A stretch of 64,000 nt of DNA from Candidatus Zixiibacteriota bacterium (GCA_023138975.1 JAGLON010000031.1:1-64000); one strand, 5' to 3'. Shown: positions 33,382 to 43,938, counted from the stretch's first letter. The notes: generated by a model not told the origin, from the sequence alone. Numbers and translations: made by a program.

Positions 33382-36336
33382 TCAAGCGCCGCGACCATGA
33401 CACTTTTTATATTTTTTGCCCGAACCGCAGGGACAAGGGTCATTACGTCCTACTTTTGGTTCATCCCGTTTAATTGGTTTGGCTGTGCCTCGTTGAGAAG
33501 CATCGGCCATGGGTGATTTATCACTTTGGCCATCCTGAGATTGTTTGGCTGTCGCGATTCCCATACCGGTCGTATCGGCGTGCGAGGCGGTCATATTATC
33601 CGAGGTTCGAGGCCCTTTGGGCTGCTCAGAAACATTTACCTGCATGCGATAGACTCGTCCAACCGTATCTTTATCAACCTGCTCCATAAGAAACTGGAAC
33701 ATCTTGAACGCTTCCTTTTTATACTCCAGGAGCGGGTCACGCTGTCCGTAAGCTCTCAGGCCAATGCCGGTACGCAGTTCATCGACTTCGTTAAGATGGT
33801 CGCGCCAGTATTGATCGATGGTAACCAGCGAGGCGTATTTTTCCAATTTACGCATCAGGTCTGAACCGTAAGCTTCCTCTTTAGTATTATAAATCGCCGT
33901 TGTTGCTTCATTCAGTTTGTCAAAGAGTTTCTCGCGGGTTAGCTCGATAATATCCTCTTCTTTAAACTTAATATCGAGAAGAAAGGTATGCAGCAGCTGG
34001 CGTTTGAGTTCATCCCAGTTCCACATCTCGGGATATTCTTTTTCGGGACAGTTTTCATCAACAATAATCTCAAGTGTATTTTCCTTTAACTCAACAATGC
34101 GGGCTTTGATGTCATCCGATGCCAAAGCCTCCATGCGACGGCCATAGATAACCTCGCGCTGCTGATTCATAACGTCGTCATACTTGAGCGTGTGTTTACG
34201 AATGGAGAAGTTCTGCGCTTCAACTCGTTTCTGTGCCCGTTCAATGGCTTTGGTTATCATCGGGTGGGTGATAACGTCGCCTTCCTGTACGCCCATTTTA
34301 TCCATAATGGTGGCGATTCGGTCGGAACCGAACAGGCGCATAAGGTCATCTTCCAGCGATAAGAAAAACTGTGAGGAGCCGGGATCACCTTGGCGTCCCG
34401 CACGACCTCGAAGCTGGCGGTCAATACGGCGTGATTCATGACGTTCGGTGCCCAGGATATGCAGTCCGCCTGCTTCTACTACTCCGGGACCAAGCTTGAT
34501 ATCGGTACCACGGCCGGCCATATTAGTTGCGATAGTTACCGCTCCGGAATTACCTGCTTCGGCAACAATTTCGGCCTCCTGCTGATGCCGCTTCGCATTC
34601 AATACATTATGTTTAAGTCCCACTCGCTGGAGCATCTTGGACAAAATTTCAGAGACTTCTACTGATACTGTACCAACCAGTGTCGGGCGGCCATCATTGT
34701 GCTGTTTTACGATTTCCTCAACGATAGCATGGTACTTTTCTTGACGAGTTCGGAAGATTTGATCTTCCTTATCATCGCGTATAATCACGCTATTGGTTGG
34801 GATAACAACGACATCGAGTTTGTAGATATCGAAAAATTCCGAAGCTTCGGTTTCGGCGGTTCCGGTCATGCCGGCCAGCTTTTCATACATTCGGAAATAG
34901 TTCTGCAGAGTAATCGTCGCCAGCGTCTGGGTTTGAGCCTCGACCTTGACGCCTTCTTTGGCTTCAATCGCTTCATGAAGTCCGTCGCTGTAACGGCGGC
35001 CAACCATCAGTCGCCCGGTGAATTCATCTACGATAACTACCTTGCCGTCCTGCACTACGTACTCGTTGTTTTTCTCGTACAACGAATATCCTTTTAACAG
35101 TTGGCTGATATTATGAACTTTTTCTGAACGGTCGGCGTGGATTTTATAAATCTCATCGCTTTTTGTAGCCTTTTCTTCCTTCAATAAATCTTCGTTACCT
35201 TCGAGTTCCGATAATTCTTCTGACAAATCCGGAATAAGGAACAGATCCTGAATATCTTTCGGGAATTGTTTACGGCCGTTATCGGTGAGATTAATAGAAT
35301 TTTCACGTTCATCAATGACGTAGTAAAGCTCCTCATCAAGCTCAAACATCTTCTTATCGCGAATCATCGCCGCTTCTGCTTGAGATTCCAGCTTTTTTAT
35401 TCCGGTTTCTTTTTCCAGTTTTAGAAGCTGTTTATTTTTTGGAGCGCCCCTGCGGGCCGAAAGCAGATGCAGACCGGCCTGAAACTCATCGTCTTCCTTG
35501 AGATACTGTTGCGCTTTTTTGATTGAATCCAAAATGAGTTTATTTTGTTTACGTACGAGCTGATCGACGTACGGCTGCATTTCTTTATACTTGCCGGTAT
35601 TATCGACGGCCTCGACCGTACCGGAAATAATCAAAGGTGTTCTGGCTTCATCAATTAGGAGTGAGTCAACCTCATCAACGATGGCGTAATGATAACCCCG
35701 GTGGACCCGGTGTTCGTTGGTTTGAACCATATTGTCACGGAGGTAATCAAAACCAAACTCATTGTTGGTGCCATAGGTAACATGCGCGTTATACTGTTCT
35801 TTGCGCTCTTCGGGAGTCATGTCATGCCGGATACATCCAATGGTCAGACCCAGAAATTCAAAAATTTTACCCATCCACTGTGAATCACGAAAAGCGAGAT
35901 AATCGTTCACGGTCACAATATGAACGCCCTTACCCGATAGGGCATTGAGATAAATAGGCATGGTGGCCACGAGGGTTTTACCTTCACCCGTAGCCATTTC
36001 CGATATTTTTCCCTGATGAAGAACAACGGCGCCGATAAGTTGAACGTCATACGGAACCATATTCCATTCGGTTTCGATGCCGGCTACATCCCAGGATTGC
36101 CCGCAGAGTCTTTTACAAGTCTGCTTGACGACGGCAAATGTTTCCGGGATTAAATCATCAAGCTCTTCGCCTTGTTTAAGACGGGAGATGAATTCAGTAG
36201 TTTTCTCTTTCAGCTCCGAATCGGACAGAGCCTCATATTGTTCAAAAAATTCATTTATTTTCGCTACGATCGGATTAAGACTTTTAATATCCCGGTCGTG
36301 TTTGGTGCCGAATAATCTTGTAATCAGACTTTTCAT
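33382..36336 (-). CDS. secA: Preprotein translocase ATPase SecA
   Basis: The 984-residue protein is the motor of the Sec export pathway. It has the DEAD-like nucleotide-binding domains with Walker A MATGEGKT, the [19 protein letters not shown] box, the second half-site [21 protein letters not shown], and a C-terminal zinc tail [21 protein letters not shown]. An insertion of roughly 150 residues rich in charged residues ([10 protein letters not shown] to [13 protein letters not shown]) lies after LIISG, as in some FCB-group SecA. I start at ATG 36336 ([10 protein letters not shown]), because the frame upstream of it does not resemble SecA. yajC lies elsewhere (47379). Confidence 0.97.
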   Translation of the reverse strand: MKSLITRLFGTKHDRDIKSLNPIVAKINEFFEQYEALSDSELKEKTTEFISRLKQGEELDDLIPETFAVVKQTCKRLCGQSWDVAGIETEWNMVPYDVQLIGAVVLHQGKISEMATGEGKTLVATMPIYLNALSGKGVHIVTVNDYLAFRDSQWMGKIFEFLGLTIGCIRHDMTPEERKEQYNAHVTYGTNNEFGFDYLRDNMVQTNEHRVHRGYHYAIVDEVDSLLIDEARTPLIISGTVEAVDNTGKYKEMQPYVDQLVRKQNKLILDSIKKAQQYLKEDDEFQAGLHLLSARRGAPKNKQLLKLEKETGIKKLESQAEAAMIRDKKMFELDEELYYVIDERENSINLTDNGRKQFPKDIQDLFLIPDLSEELSELEGNEDLLKEEKATKSDEIYKIHADRSEKVHNISQLLKGYSLYEKNNEYVVQDGKVVIVDEFTGRLMVGRRYSDGLHEAIEAKEGVKVEAQTQTLATITLQNYFRMYEKLAGMTGTAETEASEFFDIYKLDVVVIPTNSVIIRDDKEDQIFRTRQEKYHAIVEEIVKQHNDGRPTLVGTVSVEVSEILSKMLQRVGLKHNVLNAKRHQQEAEIVAEAGNSGAVTIATNMAGRGTDIKLGPGVVEAGGLHILGTERHESRRIDRQLRGRAGRQGDPGSSQFFLSLEDDLMRLFGSDRIATIMDKMGVQEGDVITHPMITKAIERAQKRVEAQNFSIRKHTLKYDDVMNQQREVIYGRRMEALASDDIKARIVELKENTLEIIVDENCPEKEYPEMWNWDELKRQLLHTFLLDIKFKEEDIIELTREKLFDKLNEATTAIYNTKEEAYGSDLMRKLEKYASLVTIDQYWRDHLNEVDELRTGIGLRAYGQRDPLLEYKKEAFKMFQFLMEQVDKDTVGRVYRMQVNVSEQPKGPRTSDNMTASHADTTGMGIATAKQSQDGQSDKSPMADASQRGTAKPIKRDEPKVGRNDPCPCGSGKKYKKCHGRGA

Positions 36337-36662
36337 ATGCTTCCAGTTCTTAGGTTTTTCAATACAATCTTGCAATTTAACAGTCTTATAACATCCAAAC
36401 AAGTGTTTTCGCACTCAATCGTCAGTTATACAGAAATACCGCGAAAACGTCGAGATATTCATAAAAAATAGCTATTTGCGGGCGTAATGCTCGGGTGGAG
36501 GTTTTCTTGTATAGTACTCCAGATTGAGATTTAATGCTATTCCGGTGTGATAGAGGTTGACCGTATTACTGTTGAGTAATATATTTCCCTGTAATTGCTC
36601 GGCAATATTTATTATGAAGAATATTTTTTGCATATCCGATGAAATTGACTATACGGTAATCT
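36337..36662. other. Divergent promoter region between secA and rsgA
   Basis: AT-rich sequence with no gene visible. Promoters for both neighbours must lie here, but no sequence is convincing enough to mark. TTGCAT and TATACG with a 16 bp spacer just before rsgA would give a nearly leaderless message. Confidence 0.35.
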
Positions 36663-37583
36663 ATGTCTGAGCCTCTCGATGGTATTGTCACCCGTGGGCA
36701 CGGCAACCGTTTTACCGTTTTTGCCAACGGAGAGTATATTTCCTGCCAGATTCGAGGTAAAGTCAAGTTCAATACAGAAGAGACGACTCCTGTTGCTGTT
36801 GGCGACAATGTGAAAATCACTCTGACAGACAATAACGAAGGAGTTATTGAAGAAGTTTTACCTCGCTACTCAGTCCTTTCCCGCCAAAAAGTAGCGCAGG
36901 AGGGGATAGAGCATGTTTTGGCAGCCAATATTGATTCGCTTATCGTGGTTGCTTCGATAAAAAAACCGGCGCTAAAGGTCGGGCTAATTGATCGCTTTAT
37001 AATTGCCGCCCAGCTTGGGAATCTGACTCCGGTAATAGTGTTAAATAAAGCTGATTTGGGTATTGATGACGAAATAAAAGCTCTTATCGAGGATTATAGA
37101 AAATTAAATTATAAATTCTTTGTTACATCTGCCATAGACGATTCTAGTGACGGCAACGAGATTGATAAGTTCCACGACTATTTAATCAAGCACCGTTCTA
37201 TTTTGGCTGGTCATTCGGGTGTCGGAAAATCTACATTGCTGAATCGATTATATCCCGGACTTAATCTGAAGGTTGCTGATATTTCCAAAGGGACTAATCG
37301 CGGCCGCCATACGACTTCGCATATCGAGCTTTTTCATCTGCCGGACGGAGGTTTTGTCATTGATAGCCCAGGTATCAAGGTCCTTGGATTATGGCATATC
37401 GAGAAGGAAGACCTTGTTTATTATTATCACGAAATGGAATCACTCCTTGGCCAGTGCCGTTTTGCGGTTTGTACCCACACCCATGAGCCCGATTGTGCGG
37501 TAAAAAAAGCGGTATCCGAAGGCAGTATTTCTAAAATCCGCTACCAAAATTATCTTCAAATTTATGAGTCTCTTGACGTCTAA
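36663..37583 (+). CDS. rsgA: Ribosome small-subunit GTPase RsgA
   Basis: The 306-residue protein has an N-terminal OB fold, a circularly permuted GTPase domain with G4 LNKAD, G1 GHSGVGKSTL and G3 DSPG, and a C-terminal zinc-binding part (CRFAVCTHTHEPDC). RsgA acts late in maturation of the 30S subunit. It is read divergently from secA. There is no strong ribosome binding site, so the start rests on the family pattern. Length is normal. Confidence 0.95.
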   Translation: MSEPLDGIVTRGHGNRFTVFANGEYISCQIRGKVKFNTEETTPVAVGDNVKITLTDNNEGVIEEVLPRYSVLSRQKVAQEGIEHVLAANIDSLIVVASIKKPALKVGLIDRFIIAAQLGNLTPVIVLNKADLGIDDEIKALIEDYRKLNYKFFVTSAIDDSSDGNEIDKFHDYLIKHRSILAGHSGVGKSTLLNRLYPGLNLKVADISKGTNRGRHTTSHIELFHLPDGGFVIDSPGIKVLGLWHIEKEDLVYYYHEMESLLGQCRFAVCTHTHEPDCAVKKAVSEGSISKIRYQNYLQIYESLDV

Positions 37584-37646
37584 ATCTTTAGAAATAGCAA
37601 AGAATTCAGTGATTTAAGACGACATTAAGAATACATAGGGAAATGT

Positions 37647-38549
37647 ATGGGATCCAGGAATATTGAACTAAAAGTCGGTCTTTTGGTTATAGCCGGTGCG
37701 GTTATTGTAATCTTCGCTATCTGGCTGGCTAAAGGATATCGCTACGGGCAGGAATTTTATACCGTATCTGTCGTGTTTCCGGAAGTCGGCGCGCTGGCTC
37801 CCGGTGACCCGGTTGCGATATCCGGTGTTAATATGGGCAAAGTAAAAGAAGTCAGTTTGTATAAGGGGGGCGTTCTTACTCAACTGGATATTGCTGATGA
37901 TGTTGCCTTCAAGGAGGATGCGTCATTCATCGTCAAGAATATCGGTTTGATGGGCGAGAGGTTTATCGCGGCTAAAACTGGAAAATCGGACAACTTGTTG
38001 GACTTATCTAAACTAACTGCGGGGACCTTTGATGCGGGGATTCCGGAAGTGATGGGAATGATGGGCGATGTGATTGGGCAAATGGGCAATCTGGTAACTT
38101 CGCTTGAGAAAACCGTGATTTCGCCACAGACGCTTGATAAGTTCTCGGCTACTATAGATAATTTGCGCTCACTGACCTCCCGTCTGGAATCAGCTGCCGA
38201 GCGGAACGTACCGCTAATAGACTCGGCTATCGCAAGTTTTAATGATTTGTCGCATTCACTCAATGAAGGTCTAAAGAAAAACCAACCCCGGCTCGATAAT
38301 GCCTCAGAGAATTTCGAAACTGCTTCGGTCCGGTTTATGAGTATGCTTGATGATCTTGATAGCGCTTCGGTAAGTCTGAAATCTTTTGCGGCCGATTTAG
38401 ACCAATCTGACGGCACGCTCCGTATGCTGCTTGAGGATCGCCGCCTCTATGATGATTTACGAACCACTTCGCATCGCCTTGACAGCCTGGTAATGGATAT
38501 CCGGGAGAATCCCAAAAAATATATTAATTTTACGGTGGAGTTATTTTAG
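37647..38549 (+). CDS. MCE (MlaD-like) domain protein
   Basis: The 300-residue protein has one N-terminal membrane segment (8-26), then an MCE domain (about 37-115; GALAPGDPVAISGVNMGKV, GLMGERFI) and a helical C-terminal part with coiled-coil tendency. MCE proteins form hexameric channels that shuttle lipids between membranes, normally with MlaE and MlaF partners. Those partners are not in this window. The next gene starts 2 bp after its stop, but a link between lipid transport and the glucanotransferase there is not obvious. Confidence 0.88.
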   Translation: MGSRNIELKVGLLVIAGAVIVIFAIWLAKGYRYGQEFYTVSVVFPEVGALAPGDPVAISGVNMGKVKEVSLYKGGVLTQLDIADDVAFKEDASFIVKNIGLMGERFIAAKTGKSDNLLDLSKLTAGTFDAGIPEVMGMMGDVIGQMGNLVTSLEKTVISPQTLDKFSATIDNLRSLTSRLESAAERNVPLIDSAIASFNDLSHSLNEGLKKNQPRLDNASENFETASVRFMSMLDDLDSASVSLKSFAADLDQSDGTLRMLLEDRRLYDDLRTTSHRLDSLVMDIRENPKKYINFTVELF

Positions 38550-38551
38550 AC

Positions 38552-40735
38552 ATGAAATTCAAATTAGCCTTTGCTTTGCATAATCATCAACCGGTCGGCA
38601 ATTTCAATGCCGTCTTCGAAAAGGCTCATCAGGAATGCTATCTGCCGTTTCTGGAGTTACTGAAAAAATATCCGCAGGTTAAAATCTCGCTCCACCAATC
38701 GGGTGTACTGTGGGACTGGCAAAAAGAGCATCATCATGAATTCTTCAGCTTCGTGGGAGAAATGGTGGACAGCGGCCAGATAGAGTTATTATCCGGAGCT
38801 TTTTATGAGCCGATTCTTCCGGCCATTCCCGACCGTGACAAAATTGGACAGCTGAGTTTACTCAATAAATATCTAAAAGAACATTTTGAAGTGCATCCGT
38901 CCGGCATGTGGCTGGCTGAGCGTGTCTGGGAGCCGCATCTTCCGCAGATTATCAATGGTTGCGGACTGAACTATTTGCCTCTTGATGACACCCATTTCAA
39001 ATATGCCGGATTAAAAGAAGACGATCTGTACGGCAGCTATATTACCGAAGAAGCCGGAAAGACAGTTACGCTCCTGCCGATAATGCAAAAACTCAGGTAT
39101 TTGATTCCATTTGGGACTCCCGAAGAAATCATTACTTATCTAAGTGAGGCCGCTTCCAAACATCCCGGCGGCATGGCGGTCTATGCCGACGACGGTGAGA
39201 AGTTCGGCATTTGGCCCAAAACGTTTGATCATTGTTATAAAGATAAATGGCTGGAGCGGTTCTTTGAAGTTCTCGAACAAAACTCCGATTGGCTTGAAGT
39301 CGTTTCATTGGGCGAAGCGGTTGAAAAGAGTCAGCCTCTGGGGCGGGTTTATTTGCCGTCGGCATCATACGCTGAAATGCTCCATTGGGCGCTTCCGGTT
39401 TCCGGCGTTGTAAAATATGAGGAGTTTGAAAACCGCCTCAAGGACTGCGATTTGTACGACGACTATAATCACTTTGTTCGCGGTGGTCATTGGCGAGGAT
39501 TTTTGACTAAATATCCAGAATCAAATCTGATGCACAAGAAAATGATTGCCGTATCTGATTTGTATGAAAAAGTCGCGGTCATAGAAAACGTCGATGAAAA
39601 ACTGCTTGCCGAGGCCAGAGATTCTCTTTATGCCGGGCAGTGTAACTGTGCTTACTGGCACGGAGTTTTCGGTGGTCTGTATCTGCCTCATTTGCGCTGG
39701 GCGATTTACCGCAAGCTGATACATGCCGAAAATATACTGAGACAATTATCCGATATGACTATCTATGCTGAATTCGAAGATCGTGATCGAGACGGCGTCG
39801 ATGAGATACAATTGGGCAACAACGATATCTCTCTTGTGCTCGATACCAAGGGCGGTCAAATAACGGAACTGTGCAGTCTGGAGAATGAGTATAATCTTGT
39901 GGATATTTTATCCCGCCGGAGAGAGGGCTATCATCAGAAGCTGATAAATATGTCGCGGGAGGAGAACCAAGACGAGACTCAGTCAATTCACGATGCTGTA
40001 CTGGCCAAAGAAAAAGATTTGGATAAATTATTAGCCGACGATAAATATCTCAGGCGCTCTCTTACCGATCATTTTTTCACCAATGATATAACTCTCGAAC
40101 AATTTTTGATGGGCAGCTATGCTGAACTCGGTGATTTTACAACCGGCAAATATGACAGCCGGTTTGAAGAAACAGAGAAGGATTACAACGTAACCTTAGT
40201 GCGCCGAGGACACGTTTGGCACGGGGATTATCATTGTCCTGTTGAGATACAAAAAACGATTCTATTCCCCAAAGCGGGTAATTCCGTGACTATCGAATAC
40301 ACTTTGCTTCAAGACGACTTGGAAATTATGCCGATCAATTTCGGGATCGAGTTTGCATTCAATTTACTGGCGCCGGACGCTGAGGATAGATTTGCGGTAA
40401 TAAACGGCTTGCGAACCAAGAAAAACGCCAAGCTCAAAGCTGTGGCTGAATCCAGTCAGGTCACCCAGTTGGCTTATATTGATGAATATCAACAGGTCGG
40501 CATTGTGATAGATTGTGATTTGAGCACAAAGGTCTGGCGAGTGCCGATTTATACAGTTTCACTATCTGAAGGCGGATTTGAAAAGGTCTTTCAGGGTAAT
40601 AGTACTTTATTTAGATTTGATACATCACTGGCATCCGGTAAGGAATTCCGTATTAAATTCAATTTGTTCACGGGACATTTGGATAAAATGCCTAAAATTT
40701 ATTCAGATGAGTCGGTGGTTACACAAAACGGATAA
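38552..40735 (+). CDS. GH57 4-alpha-glucanotransferase / alpha-amylase-type enzyme
   Basis: The 727-residue protein matches GH57 enzymes with a catalytic barrel (1-280), a helical domain (DUF1925-like) and a beta-rich C-terminal domain (DUF1926-like). The nucleophile region WLAERVWEPHL puts the catalytic Glu at E123 and the acid region AVYADDGEKFG puts Asp at D214, the same numbers as in the Thermococcus litoralis 4-alpha-glucanotransferase. No signal peptide is present, so it works in the cytoplasm, probably on glycogen or maltodextrins. Amylase activity cannot be excluded. Confidence 0.9.
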   Translation: MKFKLAFALHNHQPVGNFNAVFEKAHQECYLPFLELLKKYPQVKISLHQSGVLWDWQKEHHHEFFSFVGEMVDSGQIELLSGAFYEPILPAIPDRDKIGQLSLLNKYLKEHFEVHPSGMWLAERVWEPHLPQIINGCGLNYLPLDDTHFKYAGLKEDDLYGSYITEEAGKTVTLLPIMQKLRYLIPFGTPEEIITYLSEAASKHPGGMAVYADDGEKFGIWPKTFDHCYKDKWLERFFEVLEQNSDWLEVVSLGEAVEKSQPLGRVYLPSASYAEMLHWALPVSGVVKYEEFENRLKDCDLYDDYNHFVRGGHWRGFLTKYPESNLMHKKMIAVSDLYEKVAVIENVDEKLLAEARDSLYAGQCNCAYWHGVFGGLYLPHLRWAIYRKLIHAENILRQLSDMTIYAEFEDRDRDGVDEIQLGNNDISLVLDTKGGQITELCSLENEYNLVDILSRRREGYHQKLINMSREENQDETQSIHDAVLAKEKDLDKLLADDKYLRRSLTDHFFTNDITLEQFLMGSYAELGDFTTGKYDSRFEETEKDYNVTLVRRGHVWHGDYHCPVEIQKTILFPKAGNSVTIEYTLLQDDLEIMPINFGIEFAFNLLAPDAEDRFAVINGLRTKKNAKLKAVAESSQVTQLAYIDEYQQVGIVIDCDLSTKVWRVPIYTVSLSEGGFEKVFQGNSTLFRFDTSLASGKEFRIKFNLFTGHLDKMPKIYSDESVVTQNG

Positions 40736-40844
40736 AAGCGTTCTGCAACGGTAATAAGTCGAACCCCTTGGCTAAAGTGCCTATTGGGAAGGTTTCGACA
40801 CTTACACTTTTTTGATGGGATATTCTCATTCTCACTATAAATGT

Positions 40845-41603
40845 TCAGGGCACCCGGGCAACTATTTTCCCAATTAAACACTCAACACCATCAATCGTCA
40901 CTGGGCCATACATATTACCATCAGAACAATGATCTGGATTAAACCCTAATACCTCCAAAAACCTTGAATAATCATAAGCATTCTTTTCTAATTTTTCAGG
41001 CGTTGTCAGGTTAGTTTCAAAAATGTGAACTATAAATACTGCCAAAGTAGAACAATCTTGCTTTGCTTGAAGAATTGTTCCACTCAAGGCCGTTAAAAGC
41101 TGATATTGTATAATGCCCCACTTCGATAAATTTCCACCAACAATTTTGAGCAATGCTTTAATCCTTTTAGGGACGCCTGTAGGTTTTTCCTCCTTTATCC
41201 GATTTCTAGCCTTTTGCAAATAAACTTCGATAGTATCACTTCCAAATGGTTCATCGGCTTTAGCTTCAATACAAATTGTGACTGACTCATCTGATGTTTT
41301 TCCTAGTAGCCACAGATCATGATTCCGACCTTCCCCTTTTACTGGTAAATTGGTGATTTTTTCAGGTATACCTTTAATCAGTTCCAATCCTTGAAATCTT
41401 TTGTGTGATGATAACAAATCAAAAAGTTCTTTTGGTGGAGAAAGATGACCATCTCTAAACCATGCTTTAGCTAATTCCATTGCACTTCTACCAGGTGTCC
41501 ATTGATAATCTCTTTTTGGGCGAGTCCATTCGGACCAACAGGATATCTTTTTACCATTAGTGTCTTTTAATATTAAATCATCATGCTCAATTTTAGTGTT
41601 CAA
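40845..41603 (-). CDS. DUF6946-like protein with nuclease-type motif
   Basis: The 252-residue protein begins with a region similar to DUF6946-type proteins (YQWTPGRSAMELAKAWFRDG, a pattern seen in proteins of unknown function), then RNHDLWLLGKT and VTICIEAKADEPFG. The HDLWLLG and ICIEAKAD spacing resembles the D...(D/E)xK core of PD-(D/E)XK nucleases, which is an inference from short motifs. It is flanked by repeats and AT-rich, and no partner is apparent. It could be an isolated defence or DNA-processing gene; the function is unknown. Confidence 0.65.
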   Translation of the reverse strand: MNTKIEHDDLILKDTNGKKISCWSEWTRPKRDYQWTPGRSAMELAKAWFRDGHLSPPKELFDLLSSHKRFQGLELIKGIPEKITNLPVKGEGRNHDLWLLGKTSDESVTICIEAKADEPFGSDTIEVYLQKARNRIKEEKPTGVPKRIKALLKIVGGNLSKWGIIQYQLLTALSGTILQAKQDCSTLAVFIVHIFETNLTTPEKLEKNAYDYSRFLEVLGFNPDHCSDGNMYGPVTIDGVECLIGKIVARVP

Positions 41604-41780
41604 AGTTAGAATTCCTTAATGTGACTGCCTATTATTTATATTAATTTCCGAGTCCATTTTATTATGTCATTCTGCAGTGTCATTGTTTTGTATAACAAAC
41701 GGTTGCACCCGCCCCAGTAACAGTTTCATTACCAATATACTACTAATTCCGGCTATAGCAATACAACCGGACAATAAAAC

Positions 41781-41845
41781 GTCAAGACCACAGGGGTCTT
41801 GACCTACGACTCACTATAATGCCTACATAGTGGGTAGGTCTTGAC
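41781..41845. repeat. Hairpin cluster with GTCTTGACC units
   Basis: GTCAAGACC (41781-41789) pairs with GGTCTTGAC (41795-41803) around a 5-nt loop. Immediately after, CCTAC and GTAGG enclose CACTAT and ATAGTG, so the stretch to about 41845 folds into a second hairpin. The second hairpin contains TACGACTCACTATA (41805-41818), identical to 14 bases of the T7 RNA polymerase promoter. Confidence 0.5.
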
Positions 41846-41851
41846 CGACTT

Positions 41852-41887
41852 GGGGCAGACGAGGGCGTCCCGCAAAGCAGGACTATA
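41852..41887 (+). repeat. 36 bp dispersed repeat, direct copy
   Basis: Matches the inverted copy at 26-61 at 34 of 36 positions. It ends in GGACTATA, and so overlaps the ACTATAG family seen in other intergenic stretches. Confidence 0.75.
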
Positions 41888-41949
41888 GCCTGCCGCCCAC
41901 AAACAGTATTAATGGCGGAGAAATCAATGCGAAAAACATATCCTTTTTT

Positions 41950-42045
41950 GTCATTCCCGAGAGTTCCGTGAAACGGGACGAGTCGGGAATCCAGAGCGAG
42001 GGTCAATCATGCTCACCACCTGATTTCCGCTTTCGCGGAAATGAC
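41950..42045. repeat. Miniature repeat element with GTCAT inverted ends
   Basis: The 96 bp unit starts GTCATTCCCG and ends CGGAAATGAC. It contains GGGAATCCAGAG and CATGCTCACCAC, as does the 78 bp unit at 52353-52430. The ends are inverted, and each half carries its own palindrome, as in paired REP- or dRS3-like sequences. Confidence 0.7.
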
Positions 42046-42214
42046 AATGTCTATTTATCAGTTAATACTTGGTGGGTAAGCTATGTCTAGTAATTCTAAA
42101 CCGATCGCCACGTCATACCACTGTGTGGGACTATAGCTTTCGCTCCTTGCGATGACGGTGTTAAGTTATTAAATGGGTAGGCGGGAACCCACGGCAAGCC
42201 ATGGGCCACCCGGT

Positions 42215-42243
42215 CACTGGATACCCGCCTGCGCGGGTATGAC
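42215..42243. repeat. Half copy of the GTCAT-end element
   Basis: CACTGGATACCCGCCTGCG and CGGGTATGAC correspond to the right half of the element at 52353-52430 (CACTGGATCCCCGCCTGCG then CGGGGATGAC). Two substitutions on opposite arms keep the base pairing (TACCC with GGGTA), which suggests selection for the hairpin or exchange of arms. Confidence 0.6.
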
Positions 42244-42339
42244 ATGTCAAGTTATAATAGTATAAGATTGCGAAGTCACCTTGCGTACTGAGGGAGCTAA
42301 GCAGGTATGTCTGTCTTAGCCCCAAAAAAACTAAGTTTA

Positions 42340-43938
42340 TTAAATGCCCGCACTCCGGGCAGCATCCAAAATTCCTTCCGGGAATCCAACGATTCCATAT
42401 ATAACCAGCAATTCGACAATCCAGAGTAAAACCATACATAAGACCCAGAGTAAAAAGCCATATTTGATAAAGTCGGAAGGTTTGATGATCCTCTCGTGCG
42501 TATCGGGGAAAATTCCCAGACCATACACGAGAGCGTTAGTAGGTGATCCCACGACCAGGAAATGCGCGTAGGAAGATGCAAACGCGACGGCCAGACCAAT
42601 AGCCCATGGTTCGCCTTCGATACCAGTCATGATTCCCATCGGTATCACTATCGGGCCAATAAGCGCTACTGTTGCGGCATCGGACATGAAATTGGTCAAT
42701 AGCCCTGAGAAGCCGGACATGCCGACCCAGAGAGCATAGCCTTCGTTAAGATGAACATTTTCCAGCGCGGTTAAAAAACTTTTTGCGAGCCAGAGGGCAC
42801 CGCCGCTTTCCCGCAACAGCACACCGAGAGTCAAGGCTCCGCAATACATAAACCAGGCATCCCATGAGATGCCTTTGAGTATCGTTTTCCATTCGGTCGT
42901 CTTGAAAACAACCGGTATTATTAACGCCAATAGGGCCGGCCCGCCCAAACCAAGCTCTTCTCCCTGCAGGATCCATAAAAACAGGATAAGTGCAAGCATC
43001 CCAACTGTCACATACTCTTTATAGGACATCTTGCCGTTACTTTTTACGTCTTGTTTAATGGCCAGCAAACCTGGTGTCAGGTCTCTTGTCTTAACTTTTC
43101 TTCCAAACAACAGCATCATATAAAGAAAGACCATGCAACCGCCGATGGGAACTAACGGCCAACCGTATTTCATCCATTGAAAGAATGTGATAGGAATATT
43201 GTAGTCACTAAAAAATCCCATCATGATAACATTTCGTCCTCCGGCCGCGGGTGTACCGACACCGCCGACATTCAGACTAAAACAGAGCGAGAACAGCAGT
43301 AACTTGGCCAAAGCCGGATCATGTACAATCTTGCCGTCTTTCTTATTATTCGAAACCACACCGGCGTATACCGCAATTAGTACGGGAACCATAAATGAGC
43401 ACATGGCCGGAGCCGATAAGAACGAACCAATAACTGACATGCTGATACAAAGGACAAACATCGGCAGCCAGAATCCTTTGGTCCATCCCAAAATCCAGAC
43501 TGCGAGCCGTTTATGAAATCCGACACTGACGACGCTGACCCCCAGAGCGAAGACTCCCAGCATAAACAAGGGAGCGTCACCGCTAAATGTCTTGCCAATC
43601 ATACCAAAGGGGAGAAGACCGAAAAAATAAGCAAAAATCGGCATTAATATGCCGGTCGCGCCGATAGGCAATGCCTCGGTGGCGAAAAACACGACCGCCA
43701 TCGCAACCATACCCAAGACAACCATTGTTTTTCCTGCCACTTCATCTACCGAAGTTGCCAGTTTCCAATCCACCATTTTATCGACAAAACCGTTTTCCTC
43801 GAGAGTCTGAACCAGAGACTCCGGGGCCGGTATAATAAAACCTATCAGAATAAATAGGAAGACACCAAAGCAAAGCCATAAGGTCTTATTCGACATTAGC
43901 TTTTCATTATTGCCGTTTCGTCTAATTGCGAGTTTCAT
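42340..43938 (-). CDS. DASS/SLC13 family anion:Na+ symporter
   Basis: The 532-residue protein has about 13 membrane segments and the two DASS hairpin motifs VGGVGTPAAGGRNVIMMG and GSPTNALVYGLG. It is a homologue of the transport half of the receiver-DASS fusion at 2683-4716 (shared stretches AAGGRN-IMMG, FSDYNI/LQDYNI, LTNFMSDAAT/LTTNFMSDGAT) but lacks the receiver. Its N-terminal 50 residues hold a first membrane segment and a hydrophilic stretch. It lies 32 bp downstream of a CBS-pair gene, mirroring the first operon. The substrate (dicarboxylate, tricarboxylate or sulfate) is unknown. Confidence 0.9.
   Translation of the reverse strand: MKLAIRRNGNNEKLMSNKTLWLCFGVFLFILIGFIIPAPESLVQTLEENGFVDKMVDWKLATSVDEVAGKTMVVLGMVAMAVVFFATEALPIGATGILMPIFAYFFGLLPFGMIGKTFSGDAPLFMLGVFALGVSVVSVGFHKRLAVWILGWTKGFWLPMFVLCISMSVIGSFLSAPAMCSFMVPVLIAVYAGVVSNNKKDGKIVHDPALAKLLLFSLCFSLNVGGVGTPAAGGRNVIMMGFFSDYNIPITFFQWMKYGWPLVPIGGCMVFLYMMLLFGRKVKTRDLTPGLLAIKQDVKSNGKMSYKEYVTVGMLALILFLWILQGEELGLGGPALLALIIPVVFKTTEWKTILKGISWDAWFMYCGALTLGVLLRESGGALWLAKSFLTALENVHLNEGYALWVGMSGFSGLLTNFMSDAATVALIGPIVIPMGIMTGIEGEPWAIGLAVAFASSYAHFLVVGSPTNALVYGLGIFPDTHERIIKPSDFIKYGFLLWVLCMVLLWIVELLVIYGIVGFPEGILDAARSAGI

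Larger units (their letters stand above)
41604..42339. other. Intergenic repeat mosaic
   Basis: No gene is seen. It contains a 9 bp hairpin (41781-41803), a CCTAC...GTAGG hairpin with an inner CACTAT/ATAGTG pair, the 36 bp repeat (41852-41887), a 96 bp element with GTCAT ends (41950-42045), GGGACTATAGC (42127-42137) and a half element (42215-42243). Confidence 0.65.
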
